DNA of 64,000 nt from Petaurus breviceps papuanus (lineage: Eukaryota; Chordata; Mammalia; Diprotodontia; Petauridae): contig JAMXIF010001118.1 of assembly GCA_028583685.1 (NCBI GenBank), positions 2,512,080 through 2,576,079 of the forward strand, given 5' to 3'. The notes under the pieces are model-generated. The model saw only the letters and a program-made list of their open reading frames with translations, ran no database searches and was not told the origin of the DNA. The position numbers were made by a program, and so were the translations under genes. This document shows positions 45,964-58,144 of this stretch, piece after piece (positions within the stretch are counted from its first letter, which is position 1; each line of letters begins with the position of its first letter).

Positions 45964-46277
45964 TTTTTTTTAAAGCAATCAGGGTTAAGTAACTTGCTCA
46001 AGGTTACATGGCCAGTTATTATTTCTGGATGTGGTGCTGAGTATCTGAGCCCGGATTTGATCCAGGTCATCCCGACACTGGAGCCCGACACTGCTCTTAC
46101 TCGCTGAGCCACCTGGCCACCCTTAAGCAATTGGGGTTAAGTAACTTGCTCAAGGTTCCACGGCCAGGTGTTTCTGGGTGGGTGCTGAGTGTCTGAGCCC
46201 GGGATTCGATCTCCAGGTCTTCTCAATACTGGAGCTGGTGCTCTTACTTGCTGTGCTACCTGTCCCCCTCCCCCCCC
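45964..46277 (-). mobile_element. Dimeric tRNA-derived SINE, antisense (second copy)
   Basis: Two antisense monomers (about 45970-46122 and 46123-46277) meet at the same internal junction as the copy at 40306: on the plus strand, '..ccacc' then 'cttaagcaattggggttaag'. A T-run at 45960-45971 is the complement of the single poly-A. The target duplication catttctccttttt flanks the whole unit (45950-45963 and 46278-46291). The right monomer has a small internal duplication (GACACTG...CGACACTG). Confidence 0.92.
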
Positions 46278-46289
46278 CATTTCTCCTTT

Positions 46290-47120
46290 TTGAGCCAAAC
46301 ATGATCAATGTAATTTCTGAGTATTTATTTTCAACTGTTTTGTTTTTATTGTTCATTCCTCTTATATTATCCTAGTCATTATGTCTATTTATTTCATAGG
46401 CTCTGCTTACTTCACTGTGCATTAGTTCCTAATTGTCTTTCTCTCTGTTCTTCATAATCATTGTATTTTACTGCATAAGAATATTTTATTAAAAACATGT
46501 ACTTCAATGTTTTTAGCCAGTTGTCCTCTGATGGGCACATTCTGCCTTCATGTTCTTTGCTACTACAAAAAATATTGCTAAAAATATTCTGATGTACGAG
46601 GAGCCTTTCTTGGTTGCTACTGTTCTCTTTGGTCTATATGCCTAGCAATGCAATCTATGTGTCAAATCTGGGTGGACATTTTAGTCACCTTTTCTGCATA
46701 GTTCCAAAATGTCTTCCAGAAAGCACCAATACCCTGCTCCAGAAAAAGTGCATTAATGTACCTCTCTTCCTTCAACTCATTCAATATTATTATCATTTTT
46801 TTCATCTTTGCCAATTTGCTAGGGTGAAGTGAAATTTCAGAATTGTTACAATTTTTAATTGTCTTATTATGGATGATTTGGAACCCTTTTGTGATATGAC
46901 TGTTAATAATCTTTTAAAATCTTTACTCTTTAAATAAACACTTGTTCATATCCTTTTGCAAAATGTTCATTGAATAATGGCTATTTATATTCTGTATTTG
47001 TGTTTATTTCTTACATATCCAAGTTCTTATGCTCAATGTTATTTGATTTGTAATATGTCACAGAGTCACATTATTCATGTTAGTAATGCCTCTATATAAT
47101 GCATATTTAAAAAATTAAAT
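46290..47120 (-). mobile_element. L1 3' UTR, antisense
   Basis: The antisense L1 phrases are in order: 'aaatattctgatgtacgagg', 'tatatgcctagcaatgcaat', 'tagttccaaaatgtcttcca', 'gtgcattaatgtacctctct', 'catctttgccaatttgctag' and 'tgttcatatccttttgcaaa'. It covers the same L1 interval as 42600-42930 but is more complete. Confidence 0.75.
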
Positions 47121-48380
47121 GTATGAATGTAATGAGACAATGGCTTGACTTATTTCATTTAAGAATGTTGGATATGTGTGGGGGGGGGCATGTTTTAGCT
47201 GACCATTGGAACTAACCTTTTTTGATAAAAAAAAGTGCAATTTCTTTGTGTGATAATAGACTTTTCTCATCTTTGGTCAGATCTTTAGGACATCTGGTAT
47301 CTAGCTAAATAGGCAGAAATTTAGATATTAAGCCTAAAGTTTAATCTGCACAATGCCAAAGGTCTTGATATTCAGAAAATCCAGGCAAGTTTGATTTGGA
47401 CAGGATAAAGTTAATATTTTTCTTATCATCTTAATATTTGGGAATATTCATTCAAATGTTCCATCTAACCTAATTAATATGCCTCCTCCAATAAAATTAA
47501 ATTGTTTCACCATAATCAAAAATTTTTACTAATTTTTCCTTATCACAATTTTTTAATATTGTTCTTACTGATAAATTTAAGATTGAAGAAAAATAATAAA
47601 TACTTGTTTTTAAAGATTATAATCAATTATCATATGCTTATAAGTTTCATTTTTTATAAGTTTTATATGCTTATAAGTTTCATTACATAGTGAATGGCAT
47701 TTCAGAAATTATAGCAAGCTTTCAATAATCAATGAACTTTACTATTGCAATATAATTGCAATTGAGAACTAAGTGACATTCTAAGATTTGTAGTTTTGAG
47801 AGAGAAGCATTCCTTTAAAGCTCTGAGAGCATTTGGACTAGCATGATCTTTGAGCCTGAAGAATGACTACAGTTAAATAGAAGAGTTTTAACAGGGTCAC
47901 CCAGAGTATATAAGATAATACATAGAAAGAAAGGGACAGTTAGAAACTCCCCTGGATAAAAACTGCAAATCTGTTTTCCCAAATTGGAAAACCTTGCTGG
48001 TATAGGGACAGATAAAAAAAAAAAAGAAACTGAACAGAGAACTGAAAATAGATCTGAGGAGGGTGACATGGTCTCTGTAGACACCTTGGAAAAGCCATTA
48101 GGACTCAGATTGAAGAAAGTGGCCATATTCAATCTTCCAGGGATTATGGAAGGCTCCTTCCCCAACCTCCCTCCCCTCTCAAGTCTATTTTCTCCCAACA
48201 TTTATACCATGTTCCTATCCAGTAGCATAGCATAATATTCTCTCTGCTGGATTATTCTCCTTAAACATTTCCTGTATTTTGATCTTCCTTCAAATACACA
48301 ATAACTAGGAATTAACTGGACATATATATTTAAATTAGATGAGGGAGTCAACTGCTATCTAAATGTTAAGAATTATCATA
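47121..48380. other. Unassigned stretch
   Basis: A G-run lies near 47180-47188. 'tatgcttataagtttcatt' is repeated at about 47634 and 47667. A 128-codon minus-strand frame (47815-48201), in slightly GC-richer DNA, shows no domain or splice context I can recognise, so it is not called. Confidence 0.4.
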
Positions 48381-48384
48381 ACTG

Positions 48385-48545
48385 GTTATTCAGGAACAGG
48401 ATACTGGGTGTGGAGTCAGGAAGACTCAAAGTCAAATCTGGCTTCAGTAACTTACTAGCTATGTGTCCCTGAGAAATTTATGTAACCTCTGTCTGCCTCA
48501 GTTTTTTCACCTTTAAATTGGGAATAATAATATCTACCTCCTAGT
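48385..48545 (+). mobile_element. MIR-type SINE
   Basis: 'ggtgtggagtcaggaagact', 'acttactagctatgtgtccc' and 'gtctgcctcagttttttcac' are the sense SINE order. Confidence 0.75.
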
Positions 48546-48659
48546 TTGTTTTGCTTCTCTTTGCACCTTGTCAAAACTCAGCTAGATAACCTGAAAACTT
48601 ATAATTCCTGCAGGGCAAGGAATAGGTCCCCTTTAAATAATTTAGTACAATCTCAGTGA

Positions 48660-48726
48660 TATATATTATATGTGTGTGTACGTAGATATGTGTGTGAACA
48701 TACATATACATATATATATACACATT
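48660..48726. repeat. TATA/TGTG microsatellite
   Basis: TATATTATATGTGTG-type alternation. Confidence 0.88.
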
Positions 48727-49585
48727 TAGTTGAGTACTTCTTTTATCTTTCTACTTGTAAAAATGTAGGACTACGTATTTATTCACATATTCTAGAAAAG
48801 TATAGTTGCTTAAATATCTATACAATGATTAAAAAAAATACTGAACCTGAAATAACTGACAACTGTCAATTCCTTAGAATAATTCTTGAGAACCTCTCAC
48901 TTTCTTCAGTTCTATTTCCTGATAGTAACCAACCAGTTACCAAGTGTCCGAAGTTTTATTTGGCAATGTTGGGACAAACTGCATTAGTTTAATCAATCAA
49001 AACCTTCTATTTAACAAGCTTAAGCAAATATATGGAACAATTTTTCTCCAGTTGAACATTACCAATACATTTATGCAAATGATCAAGGAAAACAACAATT
49101 GTAGCATTTAAGTTTAATGAAAAAATTTATTGCATTTCTGTACAGATCAGAAAGCACTTTTTTCCTTGATAGAAAGAAAATGCAATTTGCTCTTCACACT
49201 TCATAGGAAAGGCACTCATAAAACACCTAATTGCTATAAGAACCAAATATGTTCCTATTATTCAATAGTAAAAAGCATCCCTTGTTTAAAAAAAAATAAA
49301 AACAAACTATTCATCATAATAGGTGTCACCTTACTATTTTAAATTAAACTGGAAATAAAGACTAGAGCCAGAATTATGATTTTAATCAGTGTGGAACAAT
49401 GGAAGTTGGGAGGGAGGAGAATGCCTATCTGGTCATAGTTGTTTTTTTTTAAACTTATGTAGCTTTGAAAACATTCAAATATCTTTCTTAATCATAAAAT
49501 TTTATAATTTTAAAGCTGAAAGACCTTGAGAAATTATATTTTTTATTTATTTACTCAGTACTCATGTACACTGTTGATATTATAA
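48727..49585. other. Unassigned stretch
   Basis: No gene or placed repeat. The 106-codon frame at 48672-48992 starts inside the microsatellite and has no recognisable domain. Confidence 0.4.
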
Positions 49586-49587
49586 AA

Positions 49588-49592
49588 TTCCT

Positions 49593-49682
<90 letters not shown>
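49588..49682. repeat. Compound (CT)n-(AT)n microsatellite
   Basis: About 26 CT units run directly into about 20 AT units. Confidence 0.96.
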
Positions 49683-49685
<3 letters not shown>

Positions 49686-49739
49686 CAAAAAAACCAAACT
49701 CTAGATTCCTAGGTACATACACAGTTAGAAAATATGGTC

Positions 49740-49925
49740 TTTTGGGACACAAACATATCTACATGTATATATACACATGTATGTATATATAACAAGATAT
49801 ACAAATACATGTGTTCACACGCAAAATATACACCTATATATGTGCTTCTTTAGGATATACATATGCAGGAATGTGTGATGTGTATATGTTGGCACATATG
49901 CAAACATATGCATATATAGATGTGT
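49740..49925. repeat. Degenerate TATG/CACA-rich tract
   Basis: Irregular TATATG, ACATAT and GTGTAT words form low-complexity sequence. Confidence 0.75.
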
Positions 49926-49984
49926 TTCCAGTTACTCTGTTTTACTAGTGAGGAAAACGAAGGGGTTAGATGATAGAATTATCT

Positions 49985-50300
49985 CTAAGGGCATAGATTC
50001 ATAGATCCAGAACTAGAAAAGACTTCAGTGACCATCAGGAGTGGGGAACCTGTGGCCTTGAGGCCACACATGGTCTTTTAGTTCCTTGGGTGAAGCCTTT
50101 TGACTTAGCCTGAGTTTTACAGAATAAATCCTTTTATTAAAGAGATTTGTTCTGAGAAGTCTGGATTCAGTCAAAGGGTTGCACTTGAGACCTAGAGGGC
50201 AACATGTGTTCCCCACCCTTGAAACCCTTCCATTTACAGATGAGGAAAATTAGGCCTAGGGAGATGAAGAGAATTGTCCAAAGTAGCAAAAAAAAAACCA
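49985..50300 (-). mobile_element. MIR-like SINE, antisense, split by a foldback MITE
   Basis: The left part, 'catagattcatagatccaga' and 'actagaaaagacttcagtga', and the right part, 'ccatttacagatgaggaaaa' and 'aggcctagggagatgaagag', join to the usual antisense MIR-variant order. The MITE at 50036-50221 lies between them. Confidence 0.68.
50036..50221. mobile_element. Foldback hAT-like MITE
   Basis: Termini CAGGAGTGGGGAAC and GTTCCCCACCCTTG are inverted repeats. The symmetry extends inward: 'gccttttgacttagcctgag' pairs with 'ggattcagtcaaagggttgc', and 'cagaataaatccttttatta' with 'aaagagatttgttctgagaa'. The whole element of 186 bp is therefore close to a palindrome. The 8-bp flanks do not match clearly. 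A closely similar repeat is common in marsupials as I recall it. Confidence 0.8.
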
Positions 50301-50500
50301 AAACGATGTGGGATAAGATATTTGACTTCTTTCATACTTGCATTCTGAGATTCAGTCAACGTGTTCCTATACTGAAATCTACAATCAAGATATGTGATCT
50401 TTATTTTTAAAAATCATCATATAATAAACACATAACATGGTATCCTTTTTTATCCTTTTGTATTTGCTTCTTCTGGAAACACTGACTACTATTAAGGGTG
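50301..50500. other. Unassigned stretch
   Basis: Nothing recognised. Confidence 0.4.
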
Positions 50501-50504
50501 AATT

Positions 50505-50572
50505 TACCATACACACACGCACATGTGTGTATATGTATACACATATAATATATATAGTTTTATAAATGCATG

Positions 50573-50610
<38 letters not shown>

Positions 50611-50612
50611 GT
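50505..50612. repeat. CA/TG/TA microsatellite
   Basis: CACACACG, TGTGTATATG and a (TA)n run of about 15 units. Confidence 0.92.
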
Positions 50613-51000
50613 TAGATATAGATATGGAGTGTTTTGATAATCAAACCCAACTCTCAAAGTGAAATTACATAACTTTTATTTTATGGAAAATATTTGTCCT
50701 TTTTTAAAAAACAATTTTAAAACATACACTGCAAAAAATGTTTCCCATTCTACATTGCTGCAATAGGGATATTATCCCAAGTCTGATCCAAGATCATAAC
50801 TTTACTATGTGATTAAAAATAAACTTCAATTTTATTATATTCAACAAATCTATCACATGAGGTTTCGGTGTGTTTTTAGTAAAAGTACTTAAAATTTTAT
50901 AAGTTTTGTAACATTAAGAATGTACCAACATTTCTTAATCCATCATAAAATTTATATTAAGACTTCTGATTTCAATTAGAAAATGATTTTCAAATTCCAA
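50613..51000. other. Unassigned AT-rich stretch
   Basis: Nothing recognised. Confidence 0.4.
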
Positions 51001-51004
51001 ATTG

Positions 51005-51660
51005 GGTAACAAAAATTTATTAAGCACAGTTGTATCAGGCACTGTGTATATATTAAAAAAAATGAAAGAATGCCTACCTTCAAGGAGATTGCATCTTTAT
51101 TGGGGGCAATGATATTTTTACATAGTAAGTATTACAAAATTGTGTCAAATAAATATGAAATAATTATGGAGAGTGAATGAAGCATGGGTAAGTGGAAGAT
51201 GGGTAGGCTAAAGGAAAGATCATTTAAAAGCTGGTCTTTGAGTTGAATTGAGAAGGAAACTAGGATTTCTAAGAGATGAAGATGAGAAAGGCATAGAAAT
51301 TAACTTATGCCAAGTTAGCAAGATTGGCAATGGAATACTATATGTGAGGGTTAGCAAGAAGGCTAATTGGGTTCAACTATATAATTCATAAAGGAGGAAG
51401 TGTATGTAAAAGACTTCAAATTTCCAAAAAAAGAAAGAGTTTACATTTGATTGTCTAGGTAACAGAGAACCAATAAAATTTACTGAGCACACAATTAGGC
51501 CTATACTTTCAGAACATTATTTTGGTAGCTTTGTGGAGGATTATAAGACTTGAAGCAATTAGACAATTAGGATGCTAATGTAATACCAGGTAAAAAGTGA
51601 TGAGGGCCTGAACTAGACTGGTGGTCTGTGAGTAAAGAAAAAGGCAATGTATTTAGCATT
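51005..51660 (-). mobile_element. L2 LINE 3' region into ORF2, antisense
   Basis: The antisense L2 order is long: 'aaatttattaagcacagttg', 'tatcaggcactgtgtatata', 'accttcaaggagattgcatc', 'acagagaaccaataaaattt', 'attattttggtagctttgtg', 'agcaattagacaattaggat' and 'gtgatgagggcctgaactag'. It is about 650 bp, one of the longer L2 copies here, and diverged. Confidence 0.8.
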
Positions 51661-54112
51661 TTTTTCTGTCGAGAAAAATAATTGTCTTTATATTAAAATT
51701 TAAATCACTCTTTTCATTTATTTGACATTCCCTCTTTTTGGTTCTGTTGATTATTAAAACATGGCTCTCACTGCCCACTTCACAAATATATAATATTTTG
51801 CAGACTTGAGATTATCCTAAGTATAATATGTTTGTGCTTTTTTCAATCTTAGTTTTTTTTATCAATTTCAAAACTCATCAGTCTTCTTTCTAATGGAAAT
51901 TTCAGATATAAAATATTCTATAAAATGACTCTTACTACAATATTTTTTAACCATTCAGCATATTACCTCATATATACATTAATTTATACAAAATAATTTT
52001 CTTTTTTATGATTAAAATGTTATCTTAAAATAGCTTTATGCCACCTACAAAAGGAGAGGCTCTCATAAAGCAACCCTGCTCTAAAGTTATTCTTATAGAC
52101 AAATCTGATTCTTTCATCCTAACACAGTCTTTTAAATCATCCAGCATACCACATTATAATGAATGTTTTGTTAGCATTTCTCACACAGATGATCTGACAT
52201 TTTGCAGTCACATTTTTAATTAGAAAGCACATTCATACTGTAGATTTTCCACATTTCCCTGGTGCCATGCAGTCTACATTTTTGCTCTCTGAACTAAGAA
52301 TGAGTTGTTTCTTACAGTAAAAGTAAAGAGAACTACTGTACAACAGAAACACTGGTTGAAAAATCCAACAATTCCTAAGAAAAGCTTTACCCCAGAAATT
52401 AAAAAATTTAGCACTTCTAACTTAATGAAAACTATGGATCTTCCATAAATGTGAAGTATTTCAAGATACTATCTATCAAAGTATTTAATTCTGCTGGCCA
52501 TTCTATTTTTGTTTCACTTTTTGATTAGGTATAAAGAATGATATGTAATGGTTTGCTTCAAAATGCAAAGGATAGAAACTGCAAAAACCATTATAGTGTT
52601 CCATGAAATTTAACTTGAACATACCCTTAGATTGATATTGACAAAACTAAATTCTACTCTGGTAAGTTTGGCTGTTTAGAAGTGGAAACTATTTCTTAAG
52701 AGGTCCCAGTAAGAATAGCTAGTCTAGACACTTTCCTTTGGCAGAAAAGGAAACTAAAGCTTAAGACGGAGTCCAGAAATTGGCCAGTAATATTGTTAAA
52801 GAACATCTTCACATGTGATAATTCAACATGCTTCAAGATCACACTTCCTACTTCTACCAGAAACATATTTTCTACTGTTATCAAGGTAGCATCAGTCAAT
52901 GGATTCCTACTAAGCTTATAGTATATTGGTCTGACATTAATGTTCATTTCTTTTATCTGGTAATCCCAACTATGTGGAAGGCACTCTGTAGAATCCTAGT
53001 CTATACATGATCCTTAGGTTTCATAATAACATACATACAAACTGTCTGAATGACTTTGGTACTTTGAACAGAACTATTCTGAAACCTAAAAATCACCTCT
53101 TTGACTAGTTGCACATCAGTGGAACTGCTCTTTGGACGTGATTACAAGAGATTAGGTACAGAGAGGTAGAAAAACATACATTGTTTAGAGGTGTTCACCA
53201 CAGGCAAGCAGGCACTCTCTATTTTCACTTAGTACAAACATTACTTTAATTTTCTTTAATTAAAAAAGAATCCACTACAGTACCAGTGTAATGAATATAA
53301 GGACTTTTCTCAATACAGCAGTTAATTTCCAAAGCCTATTTTGTGTGTAGAGTTGATCCTTCTAATAATTGTTTTTTAGCATCACATTGTTTTCATTTAG
53401 AAAGGTCAGAGAGATTCTTTGTTTAAACCAATGAGATTTCCTTAACAGGCTAGCGGTTACGCTAAGTACTCCATTAGAATGTGCTAATCAGAGTGGTAGA
53501 TGTAATACCTGAGAGAACAATTCTTTGAATGCTCATTCCTAGAATAAGTTTTCTCCTGTTTGCTCATTTTAATGTGTATACCATTAGGTATGCACCATGG
53601 TGCCTTTCTCATTTACTCCTCACTATATGCCCTCTTTCTTTTCCAAATCATCAGATACAGAATAGAGTCAGCTATAAACTCTTCCACTTCAAAAACAATT
53701 TCAGGTTACAAAAGATCACACATACCCAATGCATTCAATATATAGATATATGTATATTCATAAAATATGTCTGTACATAAATATACATATGTATTATATA
53801 TCTATACCATCCAACCTTATCATATAGGCATTCCCCTTCCTATTCCCTCCAGTTGTCGTATTAGTTCAGTGGTCAATTTTATATAAAATATATACATATA
53901 TATTTTTTCCCCTATGGGATCATGAAGATGGTAAGAACAGTGCTATCACCAAAGATGCCAAGGGCAACAAATGAACTACTCATGACAGTTATATTATTAT
54001 AGACTTCCAGCAGCGTGAGAAATCAAAGGATTTTCCTCCTAGATCTGACCAGAAGGCCTTTTAACAGATTTGGTTACTTCAGGCAGCTACACTACCTAAT
54101 AAATACTTCAAA
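51661..54112. other. Repeat-poor stretch, possible non-coding conserved elements
   Basis: Nearly 2.5 kb has no placed transposon apart from a TATA-rich run near 53745-53905. GC is slightly above its neighbours at 52230-52350, 52690-52980 and 53340-53560. No exon was seen. A lack of old repeats can reflect constraint, but this is only a hint. Confidence 0.4.
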
Positions 54113-54117
54113 ATAAA

Positions 54118-54205
54118 TAAAAGGAGAGGAAAGAAAAAGGGAAGAGGGAGAAGAGGAGGGGGAGAAAGGAAGTAAAGAGGGAGAGGAGAGAAGGAGGAAG
54201 GAAGA

Positions 54206-54256
<51 letters not shown>
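54118..54256. repeat. Purine-rich tract ending in (GA)n
   Basis: A degenerate GGAAGAGG-type stretch runs into about 25 GA units. The strand bias is complete (all A/G), so it is a potential triplex-forming sequence. Confidence 0.93.
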
Positions 54257-54263
<7 letters not shown>

Positions 54264-56140
54264 TTTTTCATTTTTTCATAATGTTGTGAGCCTGTTTCCC
54301 CCAAATGGTATTATGAATACATAATTCACTATGGTGTTGGCACGATGTTTTATGCATGATATTTTAAGAGCTGTACAAAACATAATATTAAAATTCTACA
54401 GTGAAAAATAATAGCATTATGGTTCATTACATATTGCATTGTGGTTGTCTGAACTGTGAGTAACAGTACTGTCATCCTGTCATCCAGTTCTAAAAGATCT
54501 GCTTTGAGGTTTTACACAATACCATTTATCTCCACCGATATAACTAGACTAAAGTGTTTCAGTTCTGAAATAGTAGACCATCAATGTTTAAAAATATTTT
54601 CACACACTCACCTAAGAACTAGCTGCTTTCAAAACTAAATCATCAATTACAAAAATTAAAAAAAAATATAATGGTATCTCCATGAGAGGAATTTCATATG
54701 CTTACTAATGGAGTTTTCTTTTCCTTTTTGTTGTTTTTTAAACATTTCATGACCACAATTCCTAACATTCTAGTGCCATTTTCTACAGCATCCTTTTCAG
54801 CTTCTTTTTATAGATTTTTTAATGGTAGAATTTTGAAAGCATCTCTCAAAGCCTGGTGTACATGAGAAGTTTTCACAATAATGAGGGTGGAACTCTTGTA
54901 CCCACCAAACCCTCCCTGAAATGCTGTTATGTTATTTCAACCCTGTTTGACAATGACTAAGTGGGTATGTCAGGAAGTTCTGGAAGTCCATTCTCTTCCC
55001 TCCCATATTTTTTCCCTTTTACCAGAGCATCTTTAAGGCCTTCATAATGTTATATCACATTAGCTGCAAACAACTACTCTGCTGTTATGCCATCTACTTT
55101 ACATAATCATTCCTGCCCATTCTTTCCTCAGAATGGAGGATCATCTGCCATTAACTGTTCTGAATTTAATTCTATTATCCAGCACATGTTCAATTAAGAC
55201 TCATGCTGGGACAGGACTCTTTTGACTTTTGTGCCTGCTTATTAAATCGAAAGATGTTGTTTTAGAAACAATTGACAAATTAACAAACATGCACAAAGCT
55301 TTGGAGACAGACTAGAATAATACCCGGTTGAATCCATTATCATGTTAAATAGACACAGAAGGGAAAAATAAAATGCCTTATCATGTGAAGACAAATTCTA
55401 CTTAGAACTCTTGTGTTTAAAAATAAGCACTACTGGGTAGATATCAGACATCCGTAAACACTTGTAACCAATATGATAGCAATGACATTGGATTCCTTAA
55501 AAATTTGCTCTTGCCAGAAACTCATAAAGCATATGAATAGTGTTTTTATCCAATATTTATTTCTCAAAATGTTCTTGGACATCTTTGGAAAATATTGTTA
55601 TATTTCAGAGATCAATAATTGATTATTCATGGAGGAAGATTTTATTCTTTGCCTTTTGACTCCTAGTTTCCAATAGCATACATGCAACCCACACCCACAT
55701 ATCCACTCCTTTACCCCTGACTGCCCCCCACCCCCGCCAGCATTAGTGAAAACATTTCAAATGCTCGCATCATTTCCAGTGTTGTCAGAAGTCTTCAAGA
55801 GAAGGTTGAAAAAACTAGACTAGGAACAATCACTAATTCAAAAAAATAAGGCCTATGATAAACTTAAATGCTTCCTATAAAAATATAGACATGCCATTCA
55901 AGAGAGTTATTACCCCAAAAAGCTAAGAACGAATTGCAAGAAGTGGTATTTTGCTAGGATATTGGACATTTTATTTCAGTGTAGCTATTCTTAAGGGTCA
56001 CATAATAAAGTTAAAACCCTTTCCCCTTTCCCTGTGGCTCCATAATAACAAGAAGAGTAATAATTATTAATAATGTTAATAATATCACATTGCAACAATA
56101 CTATTTTAATAATAGCTACTACTTATATATCACATATCAA
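54257..56140. other. Unassigned, repeat-poor stretch
   Basis: About 1.9 kb without a placed repeat or exon. A short C-rich block (ACCCCTGACTGCCCCCCACC) lies near 55712-55731. Confidence 0.4.
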
Positions 56141-56144
56141 ATGA

Positions 56145-56215
56145 AATACTATTTGAAAAGCACTTATAAGATGCTTAGTATATAGTAAGTGGCATATAAA
56201 TATTAGACATAATTA
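56145..56215 (+). mobile_element. MIR/L2 tail fragment
   Basis: 'tgaaaagcacttataagatg' and 'agtaagtggcatataaatat' resemble the sense MIR 3' end. Confidence 0.45.
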
Positions 56216-56261
56216 TTATTATTTTATCATACAATTGTTTTTTTTAATATCGCACTTTTTA

Positions 56262-56452
56262 TCCCAGTAACAATTCTGAGAAGTAGGTGATATTATTATC
56301 TACCCTTTACAGATGAAGAAGATGAGGCAGACAGAGGTTAAGTGACACATCCAGGATCTCACACATAGTAAATGTCTTGGGTCAGACATGAATCAAGTTC
56401 TCTTGACTCCAAGTCCAGCACTCAGTCCACTATACCACCTAGGTATCTGTAC
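56262..56452 (-). mobile_element. MIR-type SINE, antisense
   Basis: 'aggtgatattattatctacc', 'tttacagatgaagaagatga', 'cagaggttaagtgacacatc', 'ctcttgactccaagtccagc' and 'ccactataccacctagg' are a near-complete antisense copy. Confidence 0.85.
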
Positions 56453-57092
56453 ACCTTTAGAATTGTAAAGAAGTACACTGAATTTAAGTTCCAAATACTA
56501 TTCAATATTTAATTATACAGTTAATTAAAAGTTTATTTTAAAAATACCATCTTCAGGGCTGACGTATACATCTTAGTTAAATCGTAGTTTAAAAATTTTT
56601 AAAGGTGAAAGCAATTCCTTATTACCAAGTTAGCTTTTATAAGTTTTTATTTAATCTTTCATTAAAAAACTCTAGAAATAGACTAAAATCAGTACACTAA
56701 TGAAAACTAACGTGGCACAAAGTATCCTTAACATACGTCATATTATCATGCATTATCATCTTTATGATTTATTTTTTCCTTCTTTCTGAACCTAACAAGT
56801 AGTACATTAATCATCAATCTCTCTCATTAAAGAAGGTTTATTGGTAGGTATCACTGAACTCTTAGAACTGACTCAATGCAGTCAGAAATAAAGATAGTGG
56901 CTGCATAATTAACTCAAAGGTCACATTGATCATATACAACTGAAACTGAATATATCATATATGAACCTAACATTAAAGGGGGATTTAAGTGGTCAAACAA
57001 CATTCTTCTGGTGAAAATTTAGTTTGTTTATTCAGGTACCTGGTTAATATTACACTGCATTCTTGATTTCATGCTACAAGGTAGTTACAGAT
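56453..57092. other. Unassigned stretch
   Basis: Nothing recognised. Confidence 0.4.
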
Positions 57093-57094
57093 GT

Positions 57095-57340
57095 AGTTTA
57101 TTGGGTAATGGACTTGGAATCTGGAATAACTGAGTTAACATCCTGCCTCAGATACTAGCTCTGTGACCTTGAGCAAGTCATTTAACCTTTGATTACATCA
57201 GTTTCCTCATGTGACAAATGGAGATAATAATATCACCTACCTTTTGAAGTTGTAAGGATCAAAGGAGATAATATTTATAAAGTGCTTATCAGAGCGTTTG
57301 ACACATAGTAGGTGCTATATAAATTTTAGCTAGTTAGTTA
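57095..57340 (+). mobile_element. MIR-type SINE, near full length
   Basis: The sense order is complete: 'gggtaatggacttggaatct', 'tcctgcctcagatactagct', 'ctgtgaccttgagcaagtca', 'catcagtttcctcatgtgac', 'ggagataataatatcaccta' and 'gacacatagtaggtgctata'. Confidence 0.88.
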
Positions 57341-57391
57341 ACTAGTATCAGTAGCAGCAGTAGCAGTCATAGTAAAGTGCTTTGGAAACCT

Positions 57392-57725
57392 TAAAGTTAT
57401 ATATGTATGTATATATATATACATATATACACACATATACACATGTACATATATAATGAATATACATCACTATATATCACACACTTATATTTATCAATGT
57501 AATATATTTATTAATATAAATTATGTATAAAATGTAATGTGTTAAATATACAAATATATTTATGTATAATTGTATATTAGATAATCTATGTATAACTATA
57601 ATGTGTATAAATATATTATGCATATAACAAGCAACATATTTAAATGTACAAATGCTAGATATGTGTTTTATATACATATAACATTTGTATGCATACATAT
57701 ATATGCATACATACATGTGTGTATT
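57392..57725. repeat. TA-rich low-complexity tract
   Basis: Irregular TATATG, TATACA and TAATATA words over about 330 bp. The overlapping open frames on both strands, rich in Tyr and Ile, come from this. Confidence 0.8.
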
Positions 57726-58137
57726 CCTGAGAACAGCAATAATTTTGAGATGTTGGTAGTTTCTTTAAGTGTATTAAAGATATACTATTTTAAAAAATAA
57801 TTAATCAAAGAGCTACTACATGATAACTAGGTCTTCACCTATTAAACAAGAAGAAAATTATGTAGGATGCCATGGCAATTCAAAGTTTCCTGGTCAAAAT
57901 TTATATCAAATATGTCAATGAAATCAAAAGATAATGATTACTCTCAGACACATTTGAAATATAGATCAAATAAATATAAGAAGTAGGAAAAAATTAATCT
58001 ATGCCAAAAAGGTAGTAAGAATTATCTTGCTATGTACTATTAAGGGTAATAAAACCATGATTATAATTTTCAATAATTATTTATAAAACTCCAGTACTGA
58101 GGGAGGAGGGCATTTTAAAAGGCCACATTTTGTTATG
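57726..58137. other. Unassigned stretch
   Basis: Nothing recognised. Confidence 0.4.
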
Positions 58138-58144
58138 TCAAATT

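Noticed and set aside
49588-49682. Regular short repeats considered as a CRISPR-like array
   Set aside because: They are uninterrupted dinucleotide microsatellites without spacers, and the genome is vertebrate.
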